This document shows, piece after piece, positions 52,950 to 62,052 of a DNA stretch of 64,000 bases. The position numbers and the translations under genes were made by a program. Where the stretch lies: positions 124,001 to 188,000 of the forward strand of contig CAIPFE010000019.1 in assembly GCA_903864275.1 (NCBI GenBank), written 5' to 3'. The notes beneath the pieces were generated by a model that saw nothing but the letters and a program-made list of their open reading frames with translations, was not told the DNA's origin and did no database searches. Position 1 is the first letter of the stretch, and every line of letters starts with the position of its first letter. The DNA is from an uncultured Mucilaginibacter sp. (lineage in GTDB: Bacteria; Bacteroidota; Bacteroidia; Sphingobacteriales; Sphingobacteriaceae).

Positions 52950-54092
52950 ATGAAAAAGTTAACCCATCTGCTCTGCTTGTTGTTGCTTATTTATTTTCAG
53001 GCAAGATCGCAGGACAACAAGGCGGACGACGCGAATATTCCGAAGGGAGTACCCGCTTCTACCAATATCCGGGGAGCAAAATATCCGCTCATCCTGCCGA
53101 ACCATCATGTAATGTTCCGGCTAAAAGCACCCGACGCTCAAAAAGTGCAAATAGACCTGGTCAAAAAATATGATATGATAAAGGGAGATGACGGGTTTTG
53201 GTCAGTTACCACCGATTCGGTAGGCGAAGGTTTTCATTATTACTCGCTGATAATAGATGGTATCGCAACGGCCGACCCTGCAAGCGAAAGCTTTTACGGT
53301 ATGGGCCGGATGGCTAGCGGCATTGAGATCCCTTTTGCCGGTGGTGATTATTACGCTGAAAAAGACGTGCCGCACGGCGACATAAGGATCAGGACATACT
53401 ATTCCACGGTTACCAAATCATGGCGCCAGGTCTATATCTATACACCCCCGGGTTATGATGCCACCACAAGTGAAAAATACCCGGTACTTTATATTTTGCA
53501 CGGCGGCGGCGAAGATGAACGTGGGTGGGCAACCCAGGGAAAAACAGATATGATTTTGGACAACCTGATCGCCGAAAAAAAGGCTAAACCAATGCTGGTG
53601 GTGATGCCTGATGCGAACCTCGGCGGCGGGTTTGGCGAAGAAGGTTTGAAAGCCTTTCAACAGGAAATGAAACAATCCATAATTCCCTTTATTGAAAAAA
53701 ATTACAGGACCAAAAATACAGCAGGTAACCGCGCTCTGGCGGGCCTATCAATGGGCGGGCTAAATACGCTTTACACCGGAGTCTATAATACGGACCTTTT
53801 CTCGTATCTCGGCGTATTCAGTTCCGGTTGGATTCTGCCGGTGCAGAGCGGCATTGCAAACACACAATATGACTTCATGAAGCAAAACAGTACCAAGATC
53901 AATAATGATCTGCGTTTGTTTTGGTTGTCCGAGGGTGGGAAAGAGGACATAGCCTATAAAAACGGCCAGGTCATGCTTGCTAAATTAGATGAGCTAAAAA
54001 TAAAGCACAGTTATTATGAATACCCCGGCGGCCATACCTGGCCGGTTTGGAGGAATGACCTTTATAACTTTGCCCCTTTGTTGTTCAAATAA
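52950..54092 (+). CDS. CE1-type esterase with N-terminal CBM48-like domain
   Basis: 380 residues: signal peptide (1-20), a CBM48-like beta domain (about 45-125, HHVMFRLKAPDAQKVQIDL...GFHYYSLIIDG), then an esterase-D/CE1 alpha/beta-hydrolase. Motifs: VYIYTPPGYD, YILHGGGEDERGW, nucleophile in LAGLSMGGLNTLY (about Ser267), LRLFWLSEGGKEDI and the catalytic His in YPGGHTWPVW (about 361). The domain order is that of Bacteroidota feruloyl/acetyl esterases acting on xylan. Periplasmic or surface. 58 bp downstream of the previous esterase, same operon. Confidence 0.9.
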   Translation: MKKLTHLLCLLLLIYFQARSQDNKADDANIPKGVPASTNIRGAKYPLILPNHHVMFRLKAPDAQKVQIDLVKKYDMIKGDDGFWSVTTDSVGEGFHYYSLIIDGIATADPASESFYGMGRMASGIEIPFAGGDYYAEKDVPHGDIRIRTYYSTVTKSWRQVYIYTPPGYDATTSEKYPVLYILHGGGEDERGWATQGKTDMILDNLIAEKKAKPMLVVMPDANLGGGFGEEGLKAFQQEMKQSIIPFIEKNYRTKNTAGNRALAGLSMGGLNTLYTGVYNTDLFSYLGVFSSGWILPVQSGIANTQYDFMKQNSTKINNDLRLFWLSEGGKEDIAYKNGQVMLAKLDELKIKHSYYEYPGGHTWPVWRNDLYNFAPLLFK

Positions 54093-54158
54093 TTATTTTA
54101 AACCAGTTACTATAGCAAGCTATACGATCAACACCCGGTTTTAAGGTCCGGACAAAAA

Positions 54159-55526
54159 ATGAAGAAAACAGAAAATTATCAAACGATGAAATATTTTAAG
54201 CAATGCCTGGTGCTGTGCGGGTTTATATTATCGGCCAATTACCTGGCAGCCCAAAACCCGCTGATCATGACGCAGTTTACCGCTGATCCTTCGGCGCGGG
54301 TTTTCGACGGTATTGTATACCTATACCCTTCGCATGATATTTTGGCCACACCCGGTCACGGCCGGGCAGGCTGGTTTTGTATGCAGGACTATCATGTATT
54401 CTCCTCGCCAAACCTTACCGATTGGACAGATCATGGTGTAATTGTGAGCCAAAATAAGGTACCATGGGCCGACTCGGCGGCTTATAGTATGTGGGCGCCT
54501 GATTGTATTGCGCGGGATGGAAAATATTATTTCTATTTCCCTGCCACAATAAAACCCGCAAACGGAAGGGGCTTTGCCGTTGGAGTTGCAATCGCCGATA
54601 AGCCTTATGGCCCGTTTTTACCGCAATCACAACCAATTGCCGGTATACATGGCATAGATCCTAATGTACAGATCGATAAGGACGGGCAGGCCTATATTTA
54701 CTGGGCGCAGGGAAATCTTTACGGCGCAAAGCTGAAAGCAAACATGCTTGAACTGGCTTCGGAACCTGTAAAACTCGGAGATTTTCCCGACAAAGGCCTC
54801 AAAGAGGGTCCGTATTTATTTGAGCGTAAGGGTATCTACTACATGACCTATCCGCATGTGGCCAATAAAATTGAGCGCCTTGAATACGCAATGTCGGATA
54901 AGCCCCTTGGCCCTTTTAAATACGCCGGGGTGATTATGGACGAATCAGCGTCGGGCTGCTGGACAAATCATCAGTCGGTTATCGAATTCAAAGATCAGTG
55001 GTATTTGTTTTATCATAACGACGACTTATTCCCGAATTTTGATAAGAACCGGTCCGTAAGGGCCGACAGCCTGTTTTTTAACACGGATGGCACGATCCGC
55101 AAGGTAACCCCCACTTTGCGCGGCGTTGGCATAACCAATGCAACAAAAGAAATTCAAATCGACCGTTTTAGTGCCATGAGCGACGAAGGCGCGTCTGTTG
55201 ATTTCATCGATACCCTCAACCGCTTCCAGGGCTGGAAAACGATCTTTAGCAAGCCCAATGCCTGGATACAATACAACAGTGTTTATTTTGGAAAGAAAAC
55301 ATTAAAGCATATTGAAATAAAGGCACGCTCGGCAACCGGGGGTACATTAATTATCAGAGCAAAAGACGCTGCCGGGATGGTTATCGCAGAAGTGAATATA
55401 CCAAAGGGAAACGATTGGGGGATTGTTAAGAAATTAATTCCGGCATCGTCGCCCGGTATTAAAAACCTGGTAGTTCAATTAAAGGGCGAGGGCAATATAG
55501 AAGTTGATTGGTTGAGATTTGAATAA
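54159..55526 (+). CDS. GH43 glycosidase with C-terminal CBM6-like domain
   Basis: 455 residues; the ATG at 54186 (KYFKQCLVLCGFILSANYLAAQ) is an equally good start with a cleaner signal peptide. Five-bladed propeller residues: general base Asp near 43 in FTADPSARVF, the pKa-modulating Asp in GIDPNVQID (about 167), general acid Glu in KEGPYLFERKG (about 216). The last ~130 residues (from about 320) form a CBM6-like beta-sandwich ending in EVDWLRFE. Comparable enzymes are arabinofuranosidases or beta-xylosidases; exact specificity open. Operon position before GH51 favours arabinofuranose removal. Confidence 0.9.
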   Translation: MKKTENYQTMKYFKQCLVLCGFILSANYLAAQNPLIMTQFTADPSARVFDGIVYLYPSHDILATPGHGRAGWFCMQDYHVFSSPNLTDWTDHGVIVSQNKVPWADSAAYSMWAPDCIARDGKYYFYFPATIKPANGRGFAVGVAIADKPYGPFLPQSQPIAGIHGIDPNVQIDKDGQAYIYWAQGNLYGAKLKANMLELASEPVKLGDFPDKGLKEGPYLFERKGIYYMTYPHVANKIERLEYAMSDKPLGPFKYAGVIMDESASGCWTNHQSVIEFKDQWYLFYHNDDLFPNFDKNRSVRADSLFFNTDGTIRKVTPTLRGVGITNATKEIQIDRFSAMSDEGASVDFIDTLNRFQGWKTIFSKPNAWIQYNSVYFGKKTLKHIEIKARSATGGTLIIRAKDAAGMVIAEVNIPKGNDWGIVKKLIPASSPGIKNLVVQLKGEGNIEVDWLRFE

Positions 55527-55571
55527 ACCGGATTTTTTAAAGAACACATTTAATAACAGTAATACCAAATT

Positions 55572-57686
55572 ATGACAAAGCTATCCACCCTTTCAATTTT
55601 ATGCCTGCTCCTGTTTATTGCGACAAATTTGGAAGCGCAAAACCCAAAGCTTACGCTTGATTTAACAAAGCCCGGGGCAAATGTAAGTCCGCATTTATAC
55701 GGGCTGATGACCGAAGAGATCAACCATTCGTATGATGGCGGCTTGTATGCCGAATTGATCCGGAACCGGATATTTAAAGATAACCCAAATACGCCTGAAG
55801 CATGGAGCGTAATCCATGAAGGTGGTGCAAAGGCGTCTATCCAGTTAGTCGCTGCAAACCCTGACAATGTTCCTTTCGAGCAGCGGCGCCAGGCAATTAA
55901 TGGCGCGTTAACTACCTGTTTAAAACTATTGGTGGATACCGGCGGTGGTCGGGCCGGTATCGCAAATGAAGGTTATTGGGGCATACCTGTTTTGCCTAAT
56001 ACAACTTATAACGCTTCTTTTTATATTAAAGGTACAGAAAGCAGGCCATTCCCCGGCCGCCCATGGGATCCCAAGCCTACAGTTGCTGTTCCGGTAATTG
56101 CTGATAACACTGCCGGGCCTATAACCGTAAGTATAGAAAGCAATGACGGTAAAACGGTATATGCTTCGGGGACTATTAATTTGGTAAAAAGCGCCTTTTG
56201 GAAAAAATATGAACTTAAATTAACAACAAGCGCTGATGTTAGACCAACATCTGCCGCCCGTTTTATTATTTCAACAAACCGCATCGGGGTTTATTATTTT
56301 AACCTCATCTCATTATTTCCGCCAACTTACCATACCCGTCCAAATGGGAACCGAATAGATATAATGAAGCTATTGGCTGATATGAAACCCCGTTTTTTAC
56401 GTTTTCCCGGCGGTAATTTCCTTGAAGGACCGAAATTGAACGATGCATTTCCGTGGAAAACTACTTTGGGGCCGCTTGAGGGGCGGCCCGGACATACCGG
56501 CTCATGGGGCTACCGCCCCACTGACGGAATGGGATTGCTTGAATTTTTAGATTGGTGCGAAGACCTGAAAATGGAACCGCTGCTTGCCGTTTATGCCGGC
56601 TATTCACTCGACGAGGACCACGTGGACGCAGGCCCGCTTTTAAAGCCATATGTAGATGATGCGCTTGATGAAATTGAATATGTTACCGGCGACGTACATA
56701 CTTACTGGGGGGCTAAGCGCGCAGCAGATGGTCATCCGGCACCGTTTAAACTAAGTTATATTGAAATTGGTAATGAGGACGGATTTGACAGGTCTGGTAG
56801 TTACGACGGTCGTTTTGCCCAGTTTTATGACGGTATTAAAGCAAAGTATCCTAACCTGCATTGTATTGCAACAATAGGCGGCAAAGATGCACTGGGAACA
56901 GGAGGTAAATTAACTATACGCAAGCCCGAAGTTGTTGATGAACATTATTACCGTAACGCCTGGGAAATGGAAGAGGACGCCCCGCATTATGATAATTATG
57001 ACCGCAAAGGGTTCAAAGTTTTCGTAGGTGAGTGGGCGACGCGGGAAGGCGCGCCAACCACTAATTTAAATGCGGCACTCGGCGACGCGGCATGGATGAC
57101 GGGAATGGAACGCAATTCAGATCTGGTCATCCGGTCGTGCTATGCACCATTATTTGTAAACGTTAATACGGCTACAGCCACCGCGCCAAAGGCCTGGCAA
57201 TGGGATTCGGACCTGATTGGGTACAATGCTTTGACAAGCTACGGGTCGCCGTCCTATTATGTGCAAAAAATGTTTGGCAATTATATCGGCAATAAAGTCG
57301 TGCCTGTATCAGGCGCCAATATTCCGACCCAAACCAGGCCCGCTACCAAAAGAGAAAGCGCCGCCAATAAAATGCCCCAGCCTATACCCGCCATGTTTTA
57401 TGCAGCCACTAAAGACACAAAAACAGGTAAGCTGTTTCTAAAGGTGGTAAATACGAGCGCTAAGGCTCAGCAGGTTGACATTGATTTAAAGGGCGCAGGA
57501 AAAATATCCCCCGAAGGTACACTGGTGATGATAAAGGGTGATAAACCCGATGACACAAATACGATCACCGAACCGGAAAAAATAATTCCTGTTACTTCCA
57601 AACTAACAGGGATCAGCTCGAAATTTACAAGAACATTCGACCCATATTCGGTGACTGTGCTTCAAATTAATACGGTAACTAAATAA
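55572..57686 (+). CDS. GH51 alpha-L-arabinofuranosidase, exported
   Basis: 704 residues: signal peptide (1-22), a CBM4/9-like beta-sandwich inserted before the barrel (about 90-245), the (beta/alpha)8 barrel with FLRFPGGNFLEG, acid/base Glu about 402 in YIEIGNEDGFDRSGSYD, nucleophile Glu about 487 in FVGEWATREG, and a C-terminal beta domain ending in SVTVLQI. This long secreted type with an extra N-terminal sandwich is common in Bacteroidota. It releases L-arabinofuranose from arabinan or arabinoxylan side chains. Family assignment is firm. Confidence 0.94.
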   Translation: MTKLSTLSILCLLLFIATNLEAQNPKLTLDLTKPGANVSPHLYGLMTEEINHSYDGGLYAELIRNRIFKDNPNTPEAWSVIHEGGAKASIQLVAANPDNVPFEQRRQAINGALTTCLKLLVDTGGGRAGIANEGYWGIPVLPNTTYNASFYIKGTESRPFPGRPWDPKPTVAVPVIADNTAGPITVSIESNDGKTVYASGTINLVKSAFWKKYELKLTTSADVRPTSAARFIISTNRIGVYYFNLISLFPPTYHTRPNGNRIDIMKLLADMKPRFLRFPGGNFLEGPKLNDAFPWKTTLGPLEGRPGHTGSWGYRPTDGMGLLEFLDWCEDLKMEPLLAVYAGYSLDEDHVDAGPLLKPYVDDALDEIEYVTGDVHTYWGAKRAADGHPAPFKLSYIEIGNEDGFDRSGSYDGRFAQFYDGIKAKYPNLHCIATIGGKDALGTGGKLTIRKPEVVDEHYYRNAWEMEEDAPHYDNYDRKGFKVFVGEWATREGAPTTNLNAALGDAAWMTGMERNSDLVIRSCYAPLFVNVNTATATAPKAWQWDSDLIGYNALTSYGSPSYYVQKMFGNYIGNKVVPVSGANIPTQTRPATKRESAANKMPQPIPAMFYAATKDTKTGKLFLKVVNTSAKAQQVDIDLKGAGKISPEGTLVMIKGDKPDDTNTITEPEKIIPVTSKLTGISSKFTRTFDPYSVTVLQINTVTK

Positions 57687-57730
57687 TTAAAGTCACGCAG
57701 CAACATAATGACAAAACCACGCATTTGAAT

Positions 57731-59305
57731 ATGAGAAACGCGACCAACAGGTTATGGACAACTGCATTAATTGTGACGCTTTTGGTGCCGCATTTATATG
57801 CTCAAAAAGCTGCCAATCCCATTATTTATGCCGATGTGCCCGATATGAGCATGGTTCGGGTAGGCGATACTTACTATATGTCCAGCACGACAATGCATAT
57901 GAGCCCGGGTGTGCCCATTATGAAGTCGAAGGACCTGGTAAACTGGAAACTGATAAATTATGCATATGATACTTTAGCCAATGTTGACGCATTAAATCTC
58001 ACAAATGGCAAAAGCGCCTATGGGCGGGGTTCGTGGGCAAGTTCTATTCGTTTCCATAAGGGCGCCTATTATGTAAGCACATTTTCAGCGAATACCGGCA
58101 AAACGCACATTTACAGTACTGAAAATATCGAAAAAGGCCCGTGGAAAGCAAGGTCATTTGCCCCCGACCTGGATGATAACTCCTTGTTTTTTGATGATGA
58201 CGGGAAGGTTTATATGATTAGCGGGAGCGGAAATTTAAGGTTAGTTGAATTAAACGAGGACCTTTCGGGCATAAAGCCTGGCGGTACGGACCAGGTTATC
58301 ATTGAAAAGGCAAGCGTGCCTTCGGGCGGCACCGGCCTCGGTCCAGAGGGCTCTCAGCTGTTTAAGATAAACAGCAAATATTATCTTTTCAATATTACTT
58401 GGCCCAGGGGCGGTATGCGCACCGTTGTAATACACCGGGCGGACAAGATCACCGGGCCTTACGAAGGGAAAGTGGGCCTGCAGGATTTGGGGGTGGCACA
58501 AGGCGGGTTGGTCGAAACACCCAATGGAACCTGGTATGCCTATTTGTTTCGTGATTATGGCGCAGTGGGCCGTGTGCCTTATTTGGTGCCTGTAAAGTGG
58601 GAAGACGGATGGCCGGTTTTAGGGATCAATGGCAAAGTGCCCGAAACACTCGATCTGCCCCCCGGCAAAGGTTTGATCCCGGGCATTGTTGCCTCCGATG
58701 AGTTTACCCGTAAAAAAGGCGAACATGCTTTACCGCTGGTTTGGCAATGGAACCACAACCCCGACAATAGCTTATGGTCTATTGTGGCGCGAAAAGGCTA
58801 TTTACGCCTCATCACCGGCAGAATTGACACCAATTTCCTGATGGCAAGAAATTCATTGACACAACGTACTATCGGCCCCGTATGTTCAGGCGTTATATCG
58901 CTCGACGTTTCCGGTATGAAAGATGGCGATTTTGCCGGCCTGGGCCTTTTGCAAAAAAACTACGGCCAGGCGGGTGTTAAAATAAATGGCGAAAGCAAAG
59001 CTATCGTAATGGTTAACGCAAGCACAGGGAAACCGGAAGAAATACAAAGCATTCCGCTTACGCAAAAAACAGTTCTTTTTAAAGCTGAATGTAATTTCAC
59101 AGATAAAAAAGACGTCGCATATTTCTTTTACAGCCTGGATAGAAAAACATGGCTGCCATTGGGTACGCAGCTAAAAATGGCATACACCATTCCCCAGTTT
59201 ATCGGTTACCGTTTTGCTTTATTCAATTATGCGACAAAAGCGGCCGGTGGATATGCCGATTTTGATTTTTTTAGGATTAGTGATAAAATCTCGGGCGTTA
59301 AATGA
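57731..59305 (+). CDS. GH43 glycosidase (xylosidase/arabinofuranosidase) with C-terminal beta-sandwich
   Basis: 524 residues from the ATG at 57731 (a TTG two codons earlier is unlikely). Signal peptide ending HLYAQ. Catalytic base Asp near 35-39 in IIYADVPDMSMVRVGDTYYM, acid Glu about 205 in GLGPEGSQLFKINSKYYLF. From about residue 325 a DUF1349-like beta-sandwich (SIVARKGYLRLITG...GVISLDVSGMKDGDFAGLGLLQ) as in GH43/CBM-type xylosidases of gut and soil Bacteroidota. It shares this C-terminal domain with the third GH43 at 62053. Likely acts on arabinoxylan fragments; exact specificity open. Confidence 0.9.
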   Translation: MRNATNRLWTTALIVTLLVPHLYAQKAANPIIYADVPDMSMVRVGDTYYMSSTTMHMSPGVPIMKSKDLVNWKLINYAYDTLANVDALNLTNGKSAYGRGSWASSIRFHKGAYYVSTFSANTGKTHIYSTENIEKGPWKARSFAPDLDDNSLFFDDDGKVYMISGSGNLRLVELNEDLSGIKPGGTDQVIIEKASVPSGGTGLGPEGSQLFKINSKYYLFNITWPRGGMRTVVIHRADKITGPYEGKVGLQDLGVAQGGLVETPNGTWYAYLFRDYGAVGRVPYLVPVKWEDGWPVLGINGKVPETLDLPPGKGLIPGIVASDEFTRKKGEHALPLVWQWNHNPDNSLWSIVARKGYLRLITGRIDTNFLMARNSLTQRTIGPVCSGVISLDVSGMKDGDFAGLGLLQKNYGQAGVKINGESKAIVMVNASTGKPEEIQSIPLTQKTVLFKAECNFTDKKDVAYFFYSLDRKTWLPLGTQLKMAYTIPQFIGYRFALFNYATKAAGGYADFDFFRISDKISGVK

Positions 59306-59399
59306 GGCCCGCAACGGGCATGCAACAATTTTTAATAGGCATGAATGACAAGATCTAAACATAAAATAAAAACAACAACGCTCAAAAAAAGAATAGTTT

Positions 59400-61994
59400 A
59401 TGAAGTTAAAAATGACCCTGTTTCTTAGCGCCGGCATATTGTACGGGCTTTCCCTTTCCGCGCAGAAATTGCCTTATCAAAATCCAAATTTACCCTCTTT
59501 GGCGAGGGCGAAAGACCTGGTTTCAAGGCTTACCCTTAAAGAGAAAGTGGGCCTGATGAAGGATGTTTCAGACGCCGTTCCGCGTTTAGGTATAAAAAAG
59601 TTCAACTGGTGGAGCGAAGCCTTGCACGGCTACGCTAACCAGGGGCCCGTTTCCGTTTTCCCCGAGCCGGTTGGTATGGCAGCTTCATTTGATGATCAGA
59701 TGGTGTTCGATGTTTTCGACGCTGTGTCTGACGAGGCGCGCGCCAGGAACAATGATTTAAAAAAACACGGAGAAAGCACCCGTTTTCACGACCTTTCTGT
59801 CTGGACACCCAATATCAATATTTTCCGCGACCCGCGCTGGGGCCGCGGGCAGGAAACCTATGGTGAGGACCCATACCTTACTTCGCGTATGGGTATCCAG
59901 GTAGTACATGGTTTGCAGGGTCCGGCAAATTCTAAATATCGCAAATTGCTGGCCTGCGCCAAGCACTATGCGGTTCATTCAGGCCCTGAATCGACCCGCC
60001 ACCAGCTTAACCTGACCGATATAGCCCCGCGTGACCTTTGGGAAACCTATCTTCCCGCCTTTAAGGCGCTGGTACAGCAAGCTGATGTAAGGGAAGTAAT
60101 GTGTGCCTACCAGCGTATAGACGATGAACCCTGCTGCGGTAACAGCCGCCTGCTTGGCCAGATATTACGCCAGGACTGGGGTTTCAAAAACGTAGTCGTC
60201 TCAGACTGCGGGGCGATAACCGACTTTTTCCGCAGCCATCATTCATCGTCCGATGCCGCCCACGCTTCGGCAAAAGCGGTGCTGGCGGGTACTGACGTGG
60301 AATGTGCCGGGTACGCGTACGATAAAATACCGGATGCTGTGGCCCATGGCCTAATTAAAGAATCAGACATCAATAAAAGCGTGATCCGCTTAATGACCCA
60401 GCGTTTTGAGCTCGGGGAAATGGACAAGGACGAACTGGTACCATGGACGAAAATACCGATGTCGGTGGTAAACTCGCCAGCCCACCAAAAACTCGCCCTT
60501 GACATGGCGCACGAAGTAATGACACTGCTGCAAAACAACAACAATATATTGCCGCTTAGCAAAAGCCTGCAAAAAGTAGCTGTTATTGGCCCTAATGCCG
60601 ATAACTCGCAAATGCTTTGGGGCAATTATAATGGCACGCCGCTGAGCACCATCAATATTTTGGAAGGCATAAAAAGCAAGTTAAGCCCCGGGCAGCTTAT
60701 TTACGACCGGGCCTGCGATTTGACCGAAGATAAAATTACCGAAAACGCGTTTGGCCAGTGCGCTGTTGACGGCAAACAAGGCATACGCGCCACTTACTGG
60801 AACAACCGGAATTTTGAGGCCCCAGTTGTAATTACAGATCAAATAACCAGCCCCATTGCGTTTAATACATTTGGCGGGCATCAATTTGCGCAGGGGGTTA
60901 ATGCCGAGGGATTTTCGGCCAAATATGAAACGGTATATAAACCCGCTGTTAGTGATGATATAGTGTTCAAGTTGGAGGGTACCGGTTCGGCAGAGTTGTT
61001 TATTGATGGAAAATCTGTTTTGAGGACCGGCAGCTGGAGGGCAATACCCAGGCGCTACCCCTTGCATGTTGAAGCGGGCAAAGAATACAAAATTGAAGTA
61101 CAATACAAACAGTTAAATAATTGGGATGCCATCTTAGGTTTCACTTTTGGCAAGGAAGTTCCCGTAACTTTTGATATGCTGGTGGATAAAGTAAAGGATG
61201 CCGACGTGGTGATATTTGCCGGCGGCATTTCGCCACGCCTGGAGGGTGAAGAGATGCCTATTACATTGCCCGGCTTTAAAGGCGGCGACCGTACCGACAT
61301 TGAATTGCCGGCCGTACAACGCAATTGTATCGATGCGCTGAAAAAAGCAGGTAAAAAAGTAGTATTTGTGGATTGCTCAGGTTCAGCAATTGCTATGGTT
61401 CCTGAGACTCAAAACTGCGATGCTATTTTGCAGGCATGGTATCCCGGCCAGGCCGGCGGCCAGGCAGTGGCAGATGTACTCTTTGGCGACTATAATCCTG
61501 CTGGCCATTTACCGGTTACGTTTTACAAAAACGTAGAGCAGCTGCCCGATTTCAGCGACTATTCAATGAAGGGCCGGACTTACCGTTATATGACATCAGA
61601 CCCTTTGTTCGCCTTCGGCTTCGGTTTAACCTATACTACCTTTAAGGTAGGCAACGCCACAGCAAGCAAAACACGGATCGTTAAAACCGAAAGCGTACAA
61701 CTGACGGTGCCTGTCGCCAATACCGGCAAGCGTGATGGGATAGAAGTGCTGCAGGTTTACGTACGCAAACTGAATGATACTGCCGCTCCCCTGAAAACGC
61801 TTCGTGCATTTAAAAGGGTACCGTTGTCATCCGGAAAATCGGAAATTGTTAAATTGGATATTCCCGCAAAGGCCTTCGAGTTTTTTGATGCGACAGACGC
61901 TGTGCAGAAAATTGCGCCCGGCAATTATGAATTGCTATACGGGGAAAGCTCGGACAACAAAGATCTGAAATCGGTGAAAATTACCATTATGTAG
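59400..61994 (+). CDS. GH3 beta-xylosidase/beta-glucosidase with PA14 insert
   Basis: 864 residues: signal peptide (1-21), N-terminal barrel with FPEPVGMAASFD, RDPRWGRGQETYGEDPYL and CAKHYAVHSGPE, nucleophile D270 in VVSDCGAITDFF, the alpha/beta sandwich domain (about 375-430 and 590-740) interrupted by a PA14 domain (about 455-580, GIRATYWNNRNF), and a C-terminal fibronectin-III-like domain (about 770-860). This order is typical of Bacteroidota GH3 xylosidases (Xyl3A type). It removes terminal xylose or glucose from oligosaccharides; xylose is favoured by neighbours. Confidence 0.94.
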   Translation: MKLKMTLFLSAGILYGLSLSAQKLPYQNPNLPSLARAKDLVSRLTLKEKVGLMKDVSDAVPRLGIKKFNWWSEALHGYANQGPVSVFPEPVGMAASFDDQMVFDVFDAVSDEARARNNDLKKHGESTRFHDLSVWTPNINIFRDPRWGRGQETYGEDPYLTSRMGIQVVHGLQGPANSKYRKLLACAKHYAVHSGPESTRHQLNLTDIAPRDLWETYLPAFKALVQQADVREVMCAYQRIDDEPCCGNSRLLGQILRQDWGFKNVVVSDCGAITDFFRSHHSSSDAAHASAKAVLAGTDVECAGYAYDKIPDAVAHGLIKESDINKSVIRLMTQRFELGEMDKDELVPWTKIPMSVVNSPAHQKLALDMAHEVMTLLQNNNNILPLSKSLQKVAVIGPNADNSQMLWGNYNGTPLSTINILEGIKSKLSPGQLIYDRACDLTEDKITENAFGQCAVDGKQGIRATYWNNRNFEAPVVITDQITSPIAFNTFGGHQFAQGVNAEGFSAKYETVYKPAVSDDIVFKLEGTGSAELFIDGKSVLRTGSWRAIPRRYPLHVEAGKEYKIEVQYKQLNNWDAILGFTFGKEVPVTFDMLVDKVKDADVVIFAGGISPRLEGEEMPITLPGFKGGDRTDIELPAVQRNCIDALKKAGKKVVFVDCSGSAIAMVPETQNCDAILQAWYPGQAGGQAVADVLFGDYNPAGHLPVTFYKNVEQLPDFSDYSMKGRTYRYMTSDPLFAFGFGLTYTTFKVGNATASKTRIVKTESVQLTVPVANTGKRDGIEVLQVYVRKLNDTAAPLKTLRAFKRVPLSSGKSEIVKLDIPAKAFEFFDATDAVQKIAPGNYELLYGESSDNKDLKSVKITIM

Positions 61995-62052
61995 TCTATT
62001 TACAAGCATAAAATATCTATCAACAATCGAAACAACTATAAGCTAAATTATA